Positions 52,991-62,921 of a DNA stretch of 64,000 nt are shown in pieces. Location of the stretch: NCBI GenBank assembly GCA_030550175.1, contig JAUQPW010000006.1, forward strand, positions 1 to 64,000, written 5' to 3'. The notes beneath the pieces were generated by a model. That model saw only the letters and a program-made list of their open reading frames with translations, was not told the origin of the DNA and made no database searches. A program made the position numbers and the translations under genes. This stretch comes from a bacterium (GTDB lineage: Bacteria; Moduliflexota; Moduliflexia; Moduliflexales; JAUQPW01). Position 1 is the first letter of the stretch. Every line of letters begins with the position of its first letter.

Positions 52991-52991
52991 A

Positions 52992-54818
52992 TCAGGGAAC
53001 AAAAGAAAAACTGACCGATGAAGAACTAACCCAATTATAGATATTTCCCACATAGGTTCCTGGAAGAACTAGCATGGCCGTCCAGGTATAAATACCAGGA
53101 GGTTCCCTACCTTTAAACAAATAACTCATGATTAATCTCTCTGTTTCCTGGACGGTAAGTCCGGTTCTGAGGGGAACGATGGTATTGGGTGCTCCCAGTT
53201 TATTCGGCCCTACCAAATAATATACGGTTCCTGTCGGAGTTGATAAGCTGACGTAAAGATCCAGGGTTCCGGCAGTTATAGAAAGATCCAGATACGTCTG
53301 GAGTAGACCGAAAATTGGAAAATTAGCAGCATTTTGAATAAGAAAGACAGAACCATCAACCCTTATTCCTAAAACTCCGTTGAACCAGGTCTCCGCCATA
53401 AGGTCATAGCCCTGACCATTAGGATGATGAAAGTCTGCGTAAAGTGTATCCCGATAGTCCGGGTAAGTACTAAAAGCCTGAAACTGATCTACCAGGATAA
53501 CCCCTCGATCCTGGGCAAGTTGTCGGATTTGATCGTTTAAATCCATCGTTTCTATATTCCCGGGATCCACCATGGGATCTCCCGGAAGGTTACGCAGGGG
53601 GATAATGGTAGCCAATACAGGGATGGTTCCAAATGCACGGGATTTATCCACCATCGTACCCAGGTTAAAGACGATGCTACTGGTAGAATAATGAAGATAA
53701 ATATCATTGGTTCCCTCCATGAGGAGAATGTACCGGCCTTGATCTTGTTGAAGTACCTCATCAATCCGGTTAACTCCCTGGAAAGTTGTCTCTCCAGGAT
53801 ATCCTTCATTAAGAACGGCCGAAGGGGCTACCTGCTGATCTAAAAGAGTTTCAAGTCTGGGGGGATAACCTCCAAGGTTTTCTTCGTCTCCAACCCCGGC
53901 GGTAATGCTATCTCCGAAGGCGATGTAAGTCTCGTTACGGACGAAATTTAACTTGTTGGGGACCTGCCGCCTGTTACCCGTTATTGAGGATTGGTTAGCT
54001 ATCACAACAGGTGGAGACCACCCCTTTGAAGTCCAGTGACTGGTATAGGTTCGATATCCCTGACCAGCAAATCCATTCCATGTTACCCATATAACTCCAG
54101 ACTCATCTACCTTCGCGGAAGGATTTACATCGGGTACCGTGTTGTCGGGATTAATCCGAGCTTCCGGTTGCCAGGTGTGACCGTTCCAATAAGAATAATA
54201 AATATCATCATCGACACCATCGAATCCAGACCAGAAAATCCAGAGTTTCCCTTGAGGGTCCACAACCATCTGAGGAGATAAGTTAGAAGTAACCCGTGGA
54301 GAATTGACTTTTTGGGGTGGAGTCCATTCAAAACCTTCCCAATAAGTTACATAGATATCCTTTTCGATGGCAGAACCTGCCCTGCATCCTGTTCCTTCAA
54401 CTGGACCCGGATCCCGCCCGGAGTTCCTAAAAGGAGTGGGTAGAGAGGGGTTGCAGTTCAAAAGCTTTCTTTTCCAGCGGGACCAGGCGACCCAAACCAT
54501 TCCTTTACCGTCCACCAGGATAAAGGGAGTTTTATCGAGACTAGAAACATCCGGTGCCACTCTGCCTTCCGCAGTCCACTCAGACCCATTCCAATGGCTA
54601 TAAAAAAGGTCCTCATCTTTTCCGTCATAGCCGATCCAAACATCCCATGGATAACCTTTTGGATCCAGAGCCAGGGTGAAGGCATAGCGATTCTGAATAT
54701 CAGTAGAAGTAAATACTTGAGAGGTAGTTAAGGAGTTTAAAAAAGGAAATTCTTCTTGAGCAAAACAAGGGAGGGAAAAAAAGCAGGCCCATAACCCTGT
54801 GAACAGGATTTTCCGCAT
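52992..54818 (-). CDS. Secreted SGNH/GDSL hydrolase with N-terminal propeller-like repeats
   Basis: The start is best at ATG 54818 (MRKILFTGLWACFFSLPCFA signal peptide), giving 608 residues. The first half has three or four about 50-residue blades with a shared pattern: DGKGMVWVAWSRW, DPQGKLWIFWSGFDGVDDDIYYSYWNGHTW, DESGVIWVTWNGFAGQGYRTYTSHWTSKGW. The SGNH domain starts IAFGDSITAGVG (nucleophile Ser), has EGTNDIYLH (Asn block) and FHHPNGQGYDLMA (Asp/His block). A beta-rich tail follows. A polar insert (TPFRNSGRDPGPVEGTG and nearby) breaks the repeat region. It likely deacetylates or de-esterifies an exported polymer. Confidence 0.85.
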   Translation of the reverse strand: MRKILFTGLWACFFSLPCFAQEEFPFLNSLTTSQVFTSTDIQNRYAFTLALDPKGYPWDVWIGYDGKDEDLFYSHWNGSEWTAEGRVAPDVSSLDKTPFILVDGKGMVWVAWSRWKRKLLNCNPSLPTPFRNSGRDPGPVEGTGCRAGSAIEKDIYVTYWEGFEWTPPQKVNSPRVTSNLSPQMVVDPQGKLWIFWSGFDGVDDDIYYSYWNGHTWQPEARINPDNTVPDVNPSAKVDESGVIWVTWNGFAGQGYRTYTSHWTSKGWSPPVVIANQSSITGNRRQVPNKLNFVRNETYIAFGDSITAGVGDEENLGGYPPRLETLLDQQVAPSAVLNEGYPGETTFQGVNRIDEVLQQDQGRYILLMEGTNDIYLHYSTSSIVFNLGTMVDKSRAFGTIPVLATIIPLRNLPGDPMVDPGNIETMDLNDQIRQLAQDRGVILVDQFQAFSTYPDYRDTLYADFHHPNGQGYDLMAETWFNGVLGIRVDGSVFLIQNAANFPIFGLLQTYLDLSITAGTLDLYVSLSTPTGTVYYLVGPNKLGAPNTIVPLRTGLTVQETERLIMSYLFKGREPPGIYTWTAMLVLPGTYVGNIYNWVSSSSVSFSFVP

Positions 54819-54837
54819 GGATGATCCGCGGCCCATT

Positions 54838-54970
54838 GTTCATTGTCCTCTGGGGTTTTGACGCAGCGGGGGTTGCTTTAAAAAGTGTCCGATATCTCTT
54901 TATCGAGTCTGTAAGGAATTTCGCGCTACTCTAACCGACGGACAAAGGACAAGGAACAAAGAGACAAAAA
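54838..54970. repeat. CAAGGAA/TTGTCC heptad inverted repeat
   Basis: TTGTTCATTGTCCTCTGGGG on the left pairs with GACAAAGGACAAGGAACAA on the right, separated by about 80 bases. It fills the gap between the diguanylate cyclase stop and the hydrolase start. Confidence 0.65.
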
Positions 54971-54971
54971 A

Positions 54972-56831
54972 TTAACTGGCCAGTTTTACACCATTTTTGA
55001 AGTGCTGTTTAACATGATACATAGCCTGATCGGCTTTTTGGATAAGTTCTTCCTCTTCCAATCCATGATCTGGATAGGTGGCTACCCCAATACTGACACT
55101 CAAGGCAGAGATATCCACATCGAAGTCTCTCAGGACTTTTAAGTCTTCAATGGCTTGTCGAATTCTTTCTGCAATGGCAACTGCTTGCTCGGACTCCGTT
55201 TCAGGCAGGATAATAATAAATTCATCTCCTCCAAACCGTCCCACCACATCCTTTTCCCTGACTTTACTTTTCATAATCTGACCCACTTCAACCAGAGTTT
55301 GACTTCCTACCAGGTGACCGTAGGTATCATTGACCTGTTTAAAATTGTCTAGATCCAGTAAAAGAATAGAGGTTTTATAACCCTCTCGTTTAGACCGTTG
55401 AAGCTCTTGAATCAAGAATCGATGCAAGTAACGGGAATTATAAAGTTTCGTGAGATCGTCGGTGATAGCCGCCAGTTCTACCTGACGATACAGGGTTGCG
55501 TTTTCAATTGCAATAGCGGCGTGATCTGCAAGGGTTAAGACTAACTGGAAGTCTTTTTCTGTAAACGAAGTTCCATCGGCCTTATTAATGATTTCTACGA
55601 CCCCTAAGAGTTTATTTTTGGAAATCAGAGGCGCGCAGATAATAGACTTGCTTTCAAAATTACTTATCTTATCGACTTCTTTAAAGAATCGCGGATCTTT
55701 TTTTACATCCTCTACGAAGAGAGGTTCTTTGGTACTGGCCACCCAACCTGCTATTCCTTGTCCGAGTTTTAATCGTAATCCTTCGACTGTACCCCCTCGA
55801 AGGGTCTCCGAGGCAGAGAAAACAAGTTCTTTTTTCTCCTCGTCCAGAAGCAGTATAGAAAGGGCCTCTGCTTTTATAAAATTCCTTACCTCGGCAATTA
55901 AATTTCTGAGGATTTTATCTGTTTCGGGAGTTAAATTCTGATACCTTAAGGCCTGACCGTGTTTTTCAGAAAATCGAGAAGACAACTCAACCAAGATTTG
56001 TAATTCTTCATGGGAGAAGTTACCCCCCCCGTACTTATTAACAACCTCTATAACCCCAACCAGTTCATTGCGATACAGAAGGGGCGCACACATAATCGAT
56101 CGCGTCTTAAACCCCTGCATCTTATCGATGCCTTGAAAGAATCGGGTATCTTTATAAGCATCTTCTACCAGGATAGGTTGCATGGTTTTGGCAACCCATC
56201 CGGCAATACCCTGCCCCCACTTCAGTCGGATTCCTTCCAATTTATCGGCTTCGGCAGTCTCCGTAGCGGAGAAAACCAGCTCTTTCGTTTTTTCATCTAT
56301 CAGCAACAGGGATAAAGCTTGGGATTTAACCAGATCTTTAATTTTATCCATAATAATCTGAAGAACTTCCTTCAGTTGAAGGGTTGAGGTGAGGGTTCTG
56401 GCCAGTTCATTAAACGTGGAAAGTTCATGTATTTTTTTTTCAAGTTCGACCAGCAGGTTAGGTTTTTCGGGGGAGAAGGAGGGAGAGTTCTGTAAGTGAT
56501 ATTCGATTCTGGTAAAGAGTTTTTCGGGTTTTACAGATTTAGGAAGTAGATCCTGGACATTTAGTTTGAGGAGGCTTTGAACGAGTTCAAAAGAGAGCTG
56601 GGTTGAAAGAGCCAGAACAGGAACATGGGGATTGATCTGGCGGGCCAGGGATAATTTCTCCAATCCTTTCCCATCTAAATCTGTCAGGATCAAATCGACA
56701 GGTTTAACGAGTTGCTCCTGGAGCGTGTTTTTATCTTCTATAAAAGAGCAAATATATCCCTTCGCTATCAGGAGCCTTTGATAAGTCTCGATGAAAAACT
56801 TGTTTGGATCGATCAAGAGTAGATGGACCAT
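54972..56831 (-). CDS. REC-GAF-GAF-GGDEF diguanylate cyclase
   Basis: A 619-residue signalling protein. Residues 1-118 resemble a receiver domain (LLLIDPNKFFIETYQRLL...VDLILTDLDG) but have lost the paired acids, so phosphorylation is doubtful. Two GAF domains follow at about 145-295 and 305-450; both carry the LSLLLIDEKTKELVFSATE/ GQGIAGWVA motif, an internal duplication. The GGDEF domain (about 460-619) is active-looking: GRFGGDEFIIILPE, preceded five residues earlier by the inhibitory RxxD (REKD). It makes c-di-GMP in response to small-molecule or redox input. Confidence 0.92.
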   Translation of the reverse strand: MVHLLLIDPNKFFIETYQRLLIAKGYICSFIEDKNTLQEQLVKPVDLILTDLDGKGLEKLSLARQINPHVPVLALSTQLSFELVQSLLKLNVQDLLPKSVKPEKLFTRIEYHLQNSPSFSPEKPNLLVELEKKIHELSTFNELARTLTSTLQLKEVLQIIMDKIKDLVKSQALSLLLIDEKTKELVFSATETAEADKLEGIRLKWGQGIAGWVAKTMQPILVEDAYKDTRFFQGIDKMQGFKTRSIMCAPLLYRNELVGVIEVVNKYGGGNFSHEELQILVELSSRFSEKHGQALRYQNLTPETDKILRNLIAEVRNFIKAEALSILLLDEEKKELVFSASETLRGGTVEGLRLKLGQGIAGWVASTKEPLFVEDVKKDPRFFKEVDKISNFESKSIICAPLISKNKLLGVVEIINKADGTSFTEKDFQLVLTLADHAAIAIENATLYRQVELAAITDDLTKLYNSRYLHRFLIQELQRSKREGYKTSILLLDLDNFKQVNDTYGHLVGSQTLVEVGQIMKSKVREKDVVGRFGGDEFIIILPETESEQAVAIAERIRQAIEDLKVLRDFDVDISALSVSIGVATYPDHGLEEEELIQKADQAMYHVKQHFKNGVKLAS

Positions 56832-57228
56832 GTCATTGGGTATCCGAAGGGTTGGATGAATACAAAATCTGCCCCAGATTTATTAAAGGTTCATCTTTTA
56901 AAGATTATTTTTTTTAATTATTCTAAATTTATATAAGGCAGAGCAAAAAGTTTGCCTTTATTTAAGCTACCCACCGGGTTATGCATACTTTTGTTTATCT
57001 CTTTGGGTAAGAATAGAAAAATCTTTTTACAGTCGGTGGGAGAAGACAGAAAAATTATATCTTTTTACTTCGAGAAGTCAAGAATTTTAAAGGTGGTTAT
57101 TTACTTTTATAAAAAGTAGAAGTTGACAAATTGTAAGAGCCCTGGTATGGTTTCAACTAAAAAGATAGAAGAGGGATTCAATATTTATAAAAAATTATGA
57201 ATTTTTTTTCATAAAGAAGGGAGATTCC
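56832..57228. other. Intergenic region before recA
   Basis: About 400 AT-rich bases without a gene. It holds the recA promoter (57123-57151). No LexA-type operator of either the CTGT-N8-ACAG or GAAC-N4-GTTC form is evident. Confidence 0.5.
57123..57151 (+). promoter_or_regulatory. recA promoter
   Basis: TTGACA at 57123-57128, a 17-base spacer and TATGGT at 57146-57151, about 78 bases before ATG 57229. A GGGAG ribosome site lies just before the start. Confidence 0.6.
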
Positions 57229-58269
57229 ATGCTTGTAGATAACGAAAAAAAGAGAAAGGCTCTGGAGGTGGCCATGGCCCAGATTGATAGGCAGTATGGG
57301 AAAGGGACGATTATGCGGTTGGGGGAGGAAGGGGCCATCGAGAAGGTGTCGGTTATTCCAACGGGTTGTTTGTCTTTGGATATTGCCTTAGGGGTTGGTG
57401 GAATTCCCAGGGGTCGGATTATTGAAATTTATGGACCGGAGTCTTCCGGTAAAACAACTTTAGCTTTACATGTAGCCGCGGAAGCTCAGAAGCGAGGTGG
57501 TGTGGCGGCTTTCATTGACGCCGAGCACGCTTTAGATGCAAAATATGCCAGAAAACTCGGAGTCAATACCGATGAGCTGCTGATCTCTCAACCTGATACC
57601 GGGGAACAGGCCTTAGAAATTACCGAAATATTGGTTCGAAGTACCGCAGTCGATCTGATCATCATTGATTCGGTCGCGGCCCTGGTTCCGAAAGCGGAGC
57701 TGGAAGGAGAAATGGGGGATGCTCAAATGGGGCTTCAAGCCAGACTGATGTCTCAAGCTCTAAGAAAGTTAACGGCGGCCATCAGTAAGTCCCGAACCAC
57801 GGTTATCTTTATTAATCAGGTTCGTGACAAAATCGGCGTCATGTTTGGGAACCCGGAAACAACCACCGGGGGGAGGGCCCTTAAATTTTATGCCAGTCAG
57901 CGCCTCGAAATTCGGCGTATTGCTTCTATTAAGCAAGGTCAAGATATCGTCGGAAATCAAACCAGGGTTAAAGTGGTTAAAAATAAAGTCGCAGCTCCTT
58001 TTAAAGAAGTAGAATTCGATATCATGTATGATGAAGGTATCTCGCGGGAAGGAGACATTTTAGAATTAGCCGTTAATGCCGGGCTGATAGATAAAAGTGG
58101 AACTTGGTATGCTTATGGAGAGGAAAGAATCGGTCAGGGGAAAGAAAACGCCAAGATTTATCTGAAGGAACATCCGGAATTAACCCGGTTGTTAGAGGAG
58201 AAAATCCGAGAGAAATACGGATTATTAGAGTTTTTACAGGAACCCGATGGGGAAGATATAGGAGGGTAA
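57229..58269 (+). CDS. recA: Recombinase A
   Basis: A 346-residue RecA. Walker A is [10 protein letters not shown] near 68-77; the [22 protein letters not shown] region near 142-163, the [21 protein letters not shown] strand, and [17 protein letters not shown] near 206-222 are classic. It forms filaments on ssDNA for recombination and SOS induction. The stop and pilT start lie 3 bases apart, so the two are co-transcribed. The order recA-pilT-recX-alaS is a conserved neighbourhood variant. Confidence 0.98.
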   Translation: MLVDNEKKRKALEVAMAQIDRQYGKGTIMRLGEEGAIEKVSVIPTGCLSLDIALGVGGIPRGRIIEIYGPESSGKTTLALHVAAEAQKRGGVAAFIDAEHALDAKYARKLGVNTDELLISQPDTGEQALEITEILVRSTAVDLIIIDSVAALVPKAELEGEMGDAQMGLQARLMSQALRKLTAAISKSRTTVIFINQVRDKIGVMFGNPETTTGGRALKFYASQRLEIRRIASIKQGQDIVGNQTRVKVVKNKVAAPFKEVEFDIMYDEGISREGDILELAVNAGLIDKSGTWYAYGEERIGQGKENAKIYLKEHPELTRLLEEKIREKYGLLEFLQEPDGEDIGG

Positions 58270-58272
58270 CCT

Positions 58273-59460
58273 ATGGACGTTAATGAGCTCTTAAAACAGA
58301 TGATGGAACGTCAGGCATCTGATCTCCACCTTAAGGTTGGAAGCCCCCCCGTTATTCGAGTTAATGGAAATCTTCATCCCATTACCGAACATCAAAGACT
58401 CCGACACGAAGACCTGGTGGCGATGGCTTCCCAGATTCTTATCAATAAGAAGCAAAAACAGGAATTTGTGGAAAACAACGAGATAGATACGGCTTATAGT
58501 ATACCCGGTTTAGGAAGGTTTCGATGTAATATCTTTCGCCAACGGGGAAGTATTGGCATTGTACTCAGAGCAATTCCCATAAATATCCTTACCATTCGGG
58601 AACTTGGTCTTCCTCCCGTTTTAGAAGAATTAGCCTTAGAGCCTCGAGGTTTGATCCTGGTAACGGGAATTACCGGAAGCGGTAAATCTACGACCCTGGC
58701 CGCCATGATCGATCACATCAATACCCACGTGGATGCCCACATCATTACCATCGAAGATCCCATCGAATTCCTCCACCGGGATAAAAAAAGTTTGGTTAAT
58801 CAGCGAGAGGTAGGGAGTGATACCCTGGGGTTTAATAAGGCCCTGCGAAGTGCTCTTCGGCAGGATCCCGATGTCATCCTGGTTGGAGAAATGCGAGATC
58901 AGGAAACGATGGCTACGGCAATTACCGCCGCCCAAACCGGTCATCTCGTCATGAGTACTTTGCATACCGCCGATGCCATGGGAACCATTAACCGAATTCT
59001 CTCCATGTTTCCTCCCTATCAGAACCAGCAAATCAGACTGGAGTTGGCCGAAGTGTTACGAGGGATTATCTCCATGAGGCTGGTTCGCAGAGCGGATGGA
59101 AAAGGACGGGTTCCTGCGGTTGAAATCTTAATCGTGACCGATATTATTCGTGAATGCATCGTAGATCCGGCTAAGACGTTCAGAATCCCCGACATCATTG
59201 CCGCCGGCACTTCCCAATATGGAATGCAAACCTTCGATCAGGCTTTAATGAAGCTTCTTCAAGACGGACTCATTACTTATGAGGAAGCTCTACTCCAGAG
59301 CACCAAACCCAGTGATTTTGCCCTTAAAGTCAAAGGTATTCAATCCACCGAGGATACCATCAAGGAGCGATTGGCCGCCGAACAGATGGCCTTAGCCGGT
59401 GCAAAAGAAAAAAACAAACGACCTCCAACCCCCTCCTCCGGGGCATTTACCAAGTATTAA
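58273..59460 (+). CDS. pilT: Type IV pilus retraction ATPase PilT
   Basis: A 395-residue secretion ATPase. The opening MDVNELLKQMMERQASDLHLKVGSPP is PilT-type. Walker A is GITGSGKSTTLAAMIDH near 133-149; the Asp box LVTGITGSG is followed by IITIEDPIEFLH and the His box TLHTADAMGTINRI near 227-240; the C-terminal AIRNLIREG-type motif is replaced by MKLLQDGLITYEEAL. It retracts pili for twitching and uptake. Its position right after recA suggests co-regulation with DNA uptake and recombination. Confidence 0.95.
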   Translation: MDVNELLKQMMERQASDLHLKVGSPPVIRVNGNLHPITEHQRLRHEDLVAMASQILINKKQKQEFVENNEIDTAYSIPGLGRFRCNIFRQRGSIGIVLRAIPINILTIRELGLPPVLEELALEPRGLILVTGITGSGKSTTLAAMIDHINTHVDAHIITIEDPIEFLHRDKKSLVNQREVGSDTLGFNKALRSALRQDPDVILVGEMRDQETMATAITAAQTGHLVMSTLHTADAMGTINRILSMFPPYQNQQIRLELAEVLRGIISMRLVRRADGKGRVPAVEILIVTDIIRECIVDPAKTFRIPDIIAAGTSQYGMQTFDQALMKLLQDGLITYEEALLQSTKPSDFALKVKGIQSTEDTIKERLAAEQMALAGAKEKNKRPPTPSSGAFTKY

Positions 59461-59466
59461 ACCGGC

Positions 59467-60027
59467 GTGATCCTGAGGTCTGTTTCCCGGCCGCATCAAA
59501 AACAGGCTTTGAACTTATTGAAAGGATCACTCCTTTTCTTTATGGATCAGGAAATTTTCCTTAAAGCGAAAACCTTTGCCTATAAACTTCTGGCCCGCCG
59601 GGCCAGATCTGTTCAAGAACTCCAGGATAAGCTCCTTGCTCACCATATCCCACCAGAAATCTCCTCCCAGGTCATCAGAGATCTGAAAAAATCTCATTAT
59701 CTGGATGATGAAGATTACGCGCGCACCTGGGCGCAAAATCGATTGACTTTGAAGGCTTATGGACCCCAACGGATTGAACAAGAATTATTTCACAAAGGGA
59801 TTTCTCCGGAAGTGGTGGAGAGGGTTATGTCTGAGATCTACCACAACGTGGATCTTGTAGAGCTGGCTAAAAGGGCTCTTATGAAAAAAGGAAGAGGAAC
59901 AAATCTGGATATTAAAACTCGACGGCGTTTGTATACTTATCTCTGGCGTCGAGGTTTTCCGACCGACATCATTCAACAGGTTTTGAGTCCAGGAAATGAA
60001 GATCCGGCAGAAGGCCTTTCAAGCTAA
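59467..60027 (+). CDS. recX: Regulatory protein RecX
   Basis: Up to 186 residues from GTG 59467, or 161 from ATG 59542, the more usual size; neither start has a clear ribosome site. The RecX core of three-helix repeats is present: AKTFAYKLLARRARSVQELQDKLLA, VIRDLKKSHYLDDEDYARTWAQNR and the third TRRRLYTYLWRRGFPTDIIQQVL. It inhibits RecA filament growth. It is third in the recA-pilT-recX unit and is followed by a convergent histidine kinase gene. Confidence 0.9.
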   Translation: MILRSVSRPHQKQALNLLKGSLLFFMDQEIFLKAKTFAYKLLARRARSVQELQDKLLAHHIPPEISSQVIRDLKKSHYLDDEDYARTWAQNRLTLKAYGPQRIEQELFHKGISPEVVERVMSEIYHNVDLVELAKRALMKKGRGTNLDIKTRRRLYTYLWRRGFPTDIIQQVLSPGNEDPAEGLSS

Positions 60028-60091
60028 TACGTTGTAAAGTTAATCTTCTACTTTCGTTCCTGAAGGTTCAATTCTGCAAAAGTGGAATAAC

Positions 60092-62743
60092 TTATTTATC
60101 TATGTCCAGGATTACTTTATGTAAAGTTTGACTTAGTTCTTCGATTTTATAAGGCTTTGAAATAACTCCACTGAAACCATACTGTTTATATTCGGCCATT
60201 ATGGGATCATTGGAATAGCCGCTGGAAACAATGGCCTTAACCCGAGGATTTATTTCCAGCAGTCTCCGAAGGGTTTCCTTCCCTCCCATACCTCCTGGAA
60301 TTGTTAAATCCATAATCACAACTTCAAAGGGTCGATGGGATTCCATAGCCTTTTTGTATAATTCTATCGCTTCAACTCCATCTCTGGAGAGCGCTACTTC
60401 ATATCCCATTTGTTCCAGTATCTGACCCGTAACTTCTCTAAGAATCTCTTCATCATCCATGATCAAAATTCTCTTTCTACTCATCTCGGGATTAACCTCT
60501 ATACCGGCTTCTGTAGAATCTTTGGGGGGAGGAATTTCTTTTCGGGATGCAGGAAGATAAATAGAGAAGGTAGTTCCTACTCCCAATTTAGATTCTACTC
60601 CAATGTAACCCCCATGCTTTTTTATAATCGAATACGTTGTCGCAAGCCCAAGACCGCTTCCCTTTTGTTTGGTAGTAAAATAGGGATCAAAGATCTTCGG
60701 CAAGTGTTCTGCAGGAATACCTGTTCCTTCATCCTGTATGGACAGCTTGATATAAGGTCCCATGGGCAGAGGGAGTCCTTGCTCTCCTTCGACCCCGACC
60801 ATTTTATTTTCAGCCGTCACTTTGATGATTCCTCCTGCCGGCATAGCTTGTTGGGCGTTGAGGATCAAGTTATGGATCACCTGGCTCATCTGCCCTTTAT
60901 CCACTTCAACAATCCAGAGGTCATGGGGAATAGAAAATTCACATCGAACATTAGAACCCCTCAAGGCAAAGTTAGCCGAATCTTTGACTAATTCCGCGAT
61001 AGAAGCCGTTTTCTTAATCGGTGCTCCACCTTTAGAGAAGGTAAGTAACTGCTGGGTTAGATCCTTTGCTCGTAAGGAAGCTTTTTCTGCCTCATCGAGA
61101 TTTTTAAATATCTCATCTTCCGGATCTACCCTCATTTTTGCCAGGGATATATTTAGCAGAATAGCGGTCAGAATATTATTAAAATCATGGGCGATACCGC
61201 CGGCCAGGACACCGATCGATTCTAGTTTCTGGGCCCTCAGGAGTTCTGCTTCCATCTTCTTATGATCGGTGATGTCGGTTGCAATTCCGGCAATCCGGTA
61301 AACTTCTCCGGACTCGTTCCGAATCGGAAAAGCCCGATCCCTTATCCAACGGATTGATCCGTCGGGTCGCACAATCCGATACTCTTCATCGTACTCACCA
61401 CGGATCTGTTTCTCAAGAGCCGCCCGAATGCGTTCACGATCTTCAGAATGGATAGCATCCATCCAGGATCTGGGTTGTTCATAGAGACTCCTACACGTAC
61501 GCCCCCATATCTTCTCGTAAGCGGGGCTCACATAGATCATCTGGCTCTTATCGGGAGAAGTCATCCAGAAAACCTCGCCGATATTCTCGGCCATCTGGCG
61601 AAATCTTTCTTCACTTTGTTGGACAGCCTGCATTGCCATCTCGAGGTGATACTTAGAAGCTTCCGCTTCCCGGCGCCGTTTTTCGGACTCCTCGAATAGC
61701 CTGGCATTTTCAATGGCCATGGCCAACTGTCCGGCAATCTGATATAAGACATCGAGAACTTTTTCTTCGTAATAATTAGGTTGATAACTATTGAGAAATA
61801 AGAGGCCCAGAACTTTATCTTTAATCATCAAAGGAACCCGGACAATAGACCGAACTCCCCAAGAAAGCAGAGTCTGGTCGGTTAAAAAAACTTGGTTTTC
61901 TCTGAGATCTCTCTGAATATGGGCCTGCCGTGAGGAGAGCATCCACTCCAGCGCGCTTCCCTTAAGAGGAAAAACGATCTCTGGAGGCAGAGTACTTTTA
62001 CTCCCTTCCCCTACCGGGGATTTTACAATGATATTTTCTCCCGATTCGTCGATCAGGGTAATTCCTGCATGATCGTAGTTCACCAGATCTTTTAAATTGG
62101 TCAGAGTCTGATGAATGATGGTCTCTAAATCCAGGCTCGATCTGATTTTATTGGTGAGATCATAGATAAGCGCTAATTGTTTTGCTTTTTCCCTGGATTC
62201 TTCATAAAGTCTGGCATTTTCAATGGCAATAGCGGCCTGACTGGCAAAGTTGGAGACTAGCTGGATCTCTTCCTTAGAAAAATGCCGGATTTGATCGGTG
62301 ACCATACCCAGAACTCCGATCACTTTCTCTCGGATTTTCAAAGGAACTCCCAAAAAAGACTTAAGGCCGTATTTTTTTGCAATATGGGCATGGACATTTC
62401 GCCCATCCAACGTAACATCCTCAACGATCAGTGGTTCACCTCGTGCTACAATCCAACCCGAAAGGCTTTCACCTATTTTTAATTTGCGAAACTCCTGTTG
62501 GGAATCTTTATAAACTCCTGAAGCGGCTGCAAACACCAGTTCGTTCTTTTCATTGAGCAATCGAATATGGCAGGCAGGGACCTTCGTGAGATCGGTACAG
62601 GCCTCCACAATGAAAATAAGAACTTCTTTGAGATTTAGAGACGAGGTAATGAGTTGCTGACTCCTGGCCAGCGTAGAAAGCTCATGATTCCGTTTCTCCA
62701 GGGCCTCTTCTAAGGGTAATTTATCCTTCATGTCACCATCCAT
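60092..62743 (-). CDS. Hybrid histidine kinase GAF-GAF-PAS-HisKA-HATPase-REC
   Basis: An 883-residue cytosolic kinase. Two GAF domains lie at about 30-178 and 195-350, then a coiled coil, a PAS/PAC domain at about 375-495 (VFWMTSPDKSQMIYVSPAYEKIWG; RIAGIATDITDHKKMEAEL), and an HisKA H-box (KLESIGVLAGGIAHDFNNILTAIL, His near 517). The ATPase has N, G1 and G2 boxes (NLILNAQQAMPAGG; DEGTGIPAEHLPKIFDPYFTTK; GSGLGLATTYSIIKKHGG). A receiver with DDEE and VIMDLTIPGG (phosphoacceptor Asp) ends the protein. There is no transmembrane segment. It lies between recX and alaS, divergent from alaS. Confidence 0.93.
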   Translation of the reverse strand: MDGDMKDKLPLEEALEKRNHELSTLARSQQLITSSLNLKEVLIFIVEACTDLTKVPACHIRLLNEKNELVFAAASGVYKDSQQEFRKLKIGESLSGWIVARGEPLIVEDVTLDGRNVHAHIAKKYGLKSFLGVPLKIREKVIGVLGMVTDQIRHFSKEEIQLVSNFASQAAIAIENARLYEESREKAKQLALIYDLTNKIRSSLDLETIIHQTLTNLKDLVNYDHAGITLIDESGENIIVKSPVGEGSKSTLPPEIVFPLKGSALEWMLSSRQAHIQRDLRENQVFLTDQTLLSWGVRSIVRVPLMIKDKVLGLLFLNSYQPNYYEEKVLDVLYQIAGQLAMAIENARLFEESEKRRREAEASKYHLEMAMQAVQQSEERFRQMAENIGEVFWMTSPDKSQMIYVSPAYEKIWGRTCRSLYEQPRSWMDAIHSEDRERIRAALEKQIRGEYDEEYRIVRPDGSIRWIRDRAFPIRNESGEVYRIAGIATDITDHKKMEAELLRAQKLESIGVLAGGIAHDFNNILTAILLNISLAKMRVDPEDEIFKNLDEAEKASLRAKDLTQQLLTFSKGGAPIKKTASIAELVKDSANFALRGSNVRCEFSIPHDLWIVEVDKGQMSQVIHNLILNAQQAMPAGGIIKVTAENKMVGVEGEQGLPLPMGPYIKLSIQDEGTGIPAEHLPKIFDPYFTTKQKGSGLGLATTYSIIKKHGGYIGVESKLGVGTTFSIYLPASRKEIPPPKDSTEAGIEVNPEMSRKRILIMDDEEILREVTGQILEQMGYEVALSRDGVEAIELYKKAMESHRPFEVVIMDLTIPGGMGGKETLRRLLEINPRVKAIVSSGYSNDPIMAEYKQYGFSGVISKPYKIEELSQTLHKVILDIDK

Positions 62744-62875
62744 GAATAAATATAAGAAAAATCCATTTATTCACTTAAACAGAGCCGGTTCATTTCCAGT
62801 TTTACTATCCTATATACCCTTATTTGTCAACATTTTTAATGCAAAGCAGGAACAGAGGGTTTACTCGGATTTTAC

Positions 62876-62904
62876 TTGCGAGTTTCCTGTTTCTCTGTTA
62901 TGTT
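62876..62904 (+). promoter_or_regulatory. Candidate alaS promoter
   Basis: TTGCGA at 62876-62881, 17-base spacer, TATGTT at 62899-62904, about 60 bases before ATG 62967. No T-box-type leader is visible. Confidence 0.4.
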
Positions 62905-62921
62905 AAAATAGATAAGCTTAA

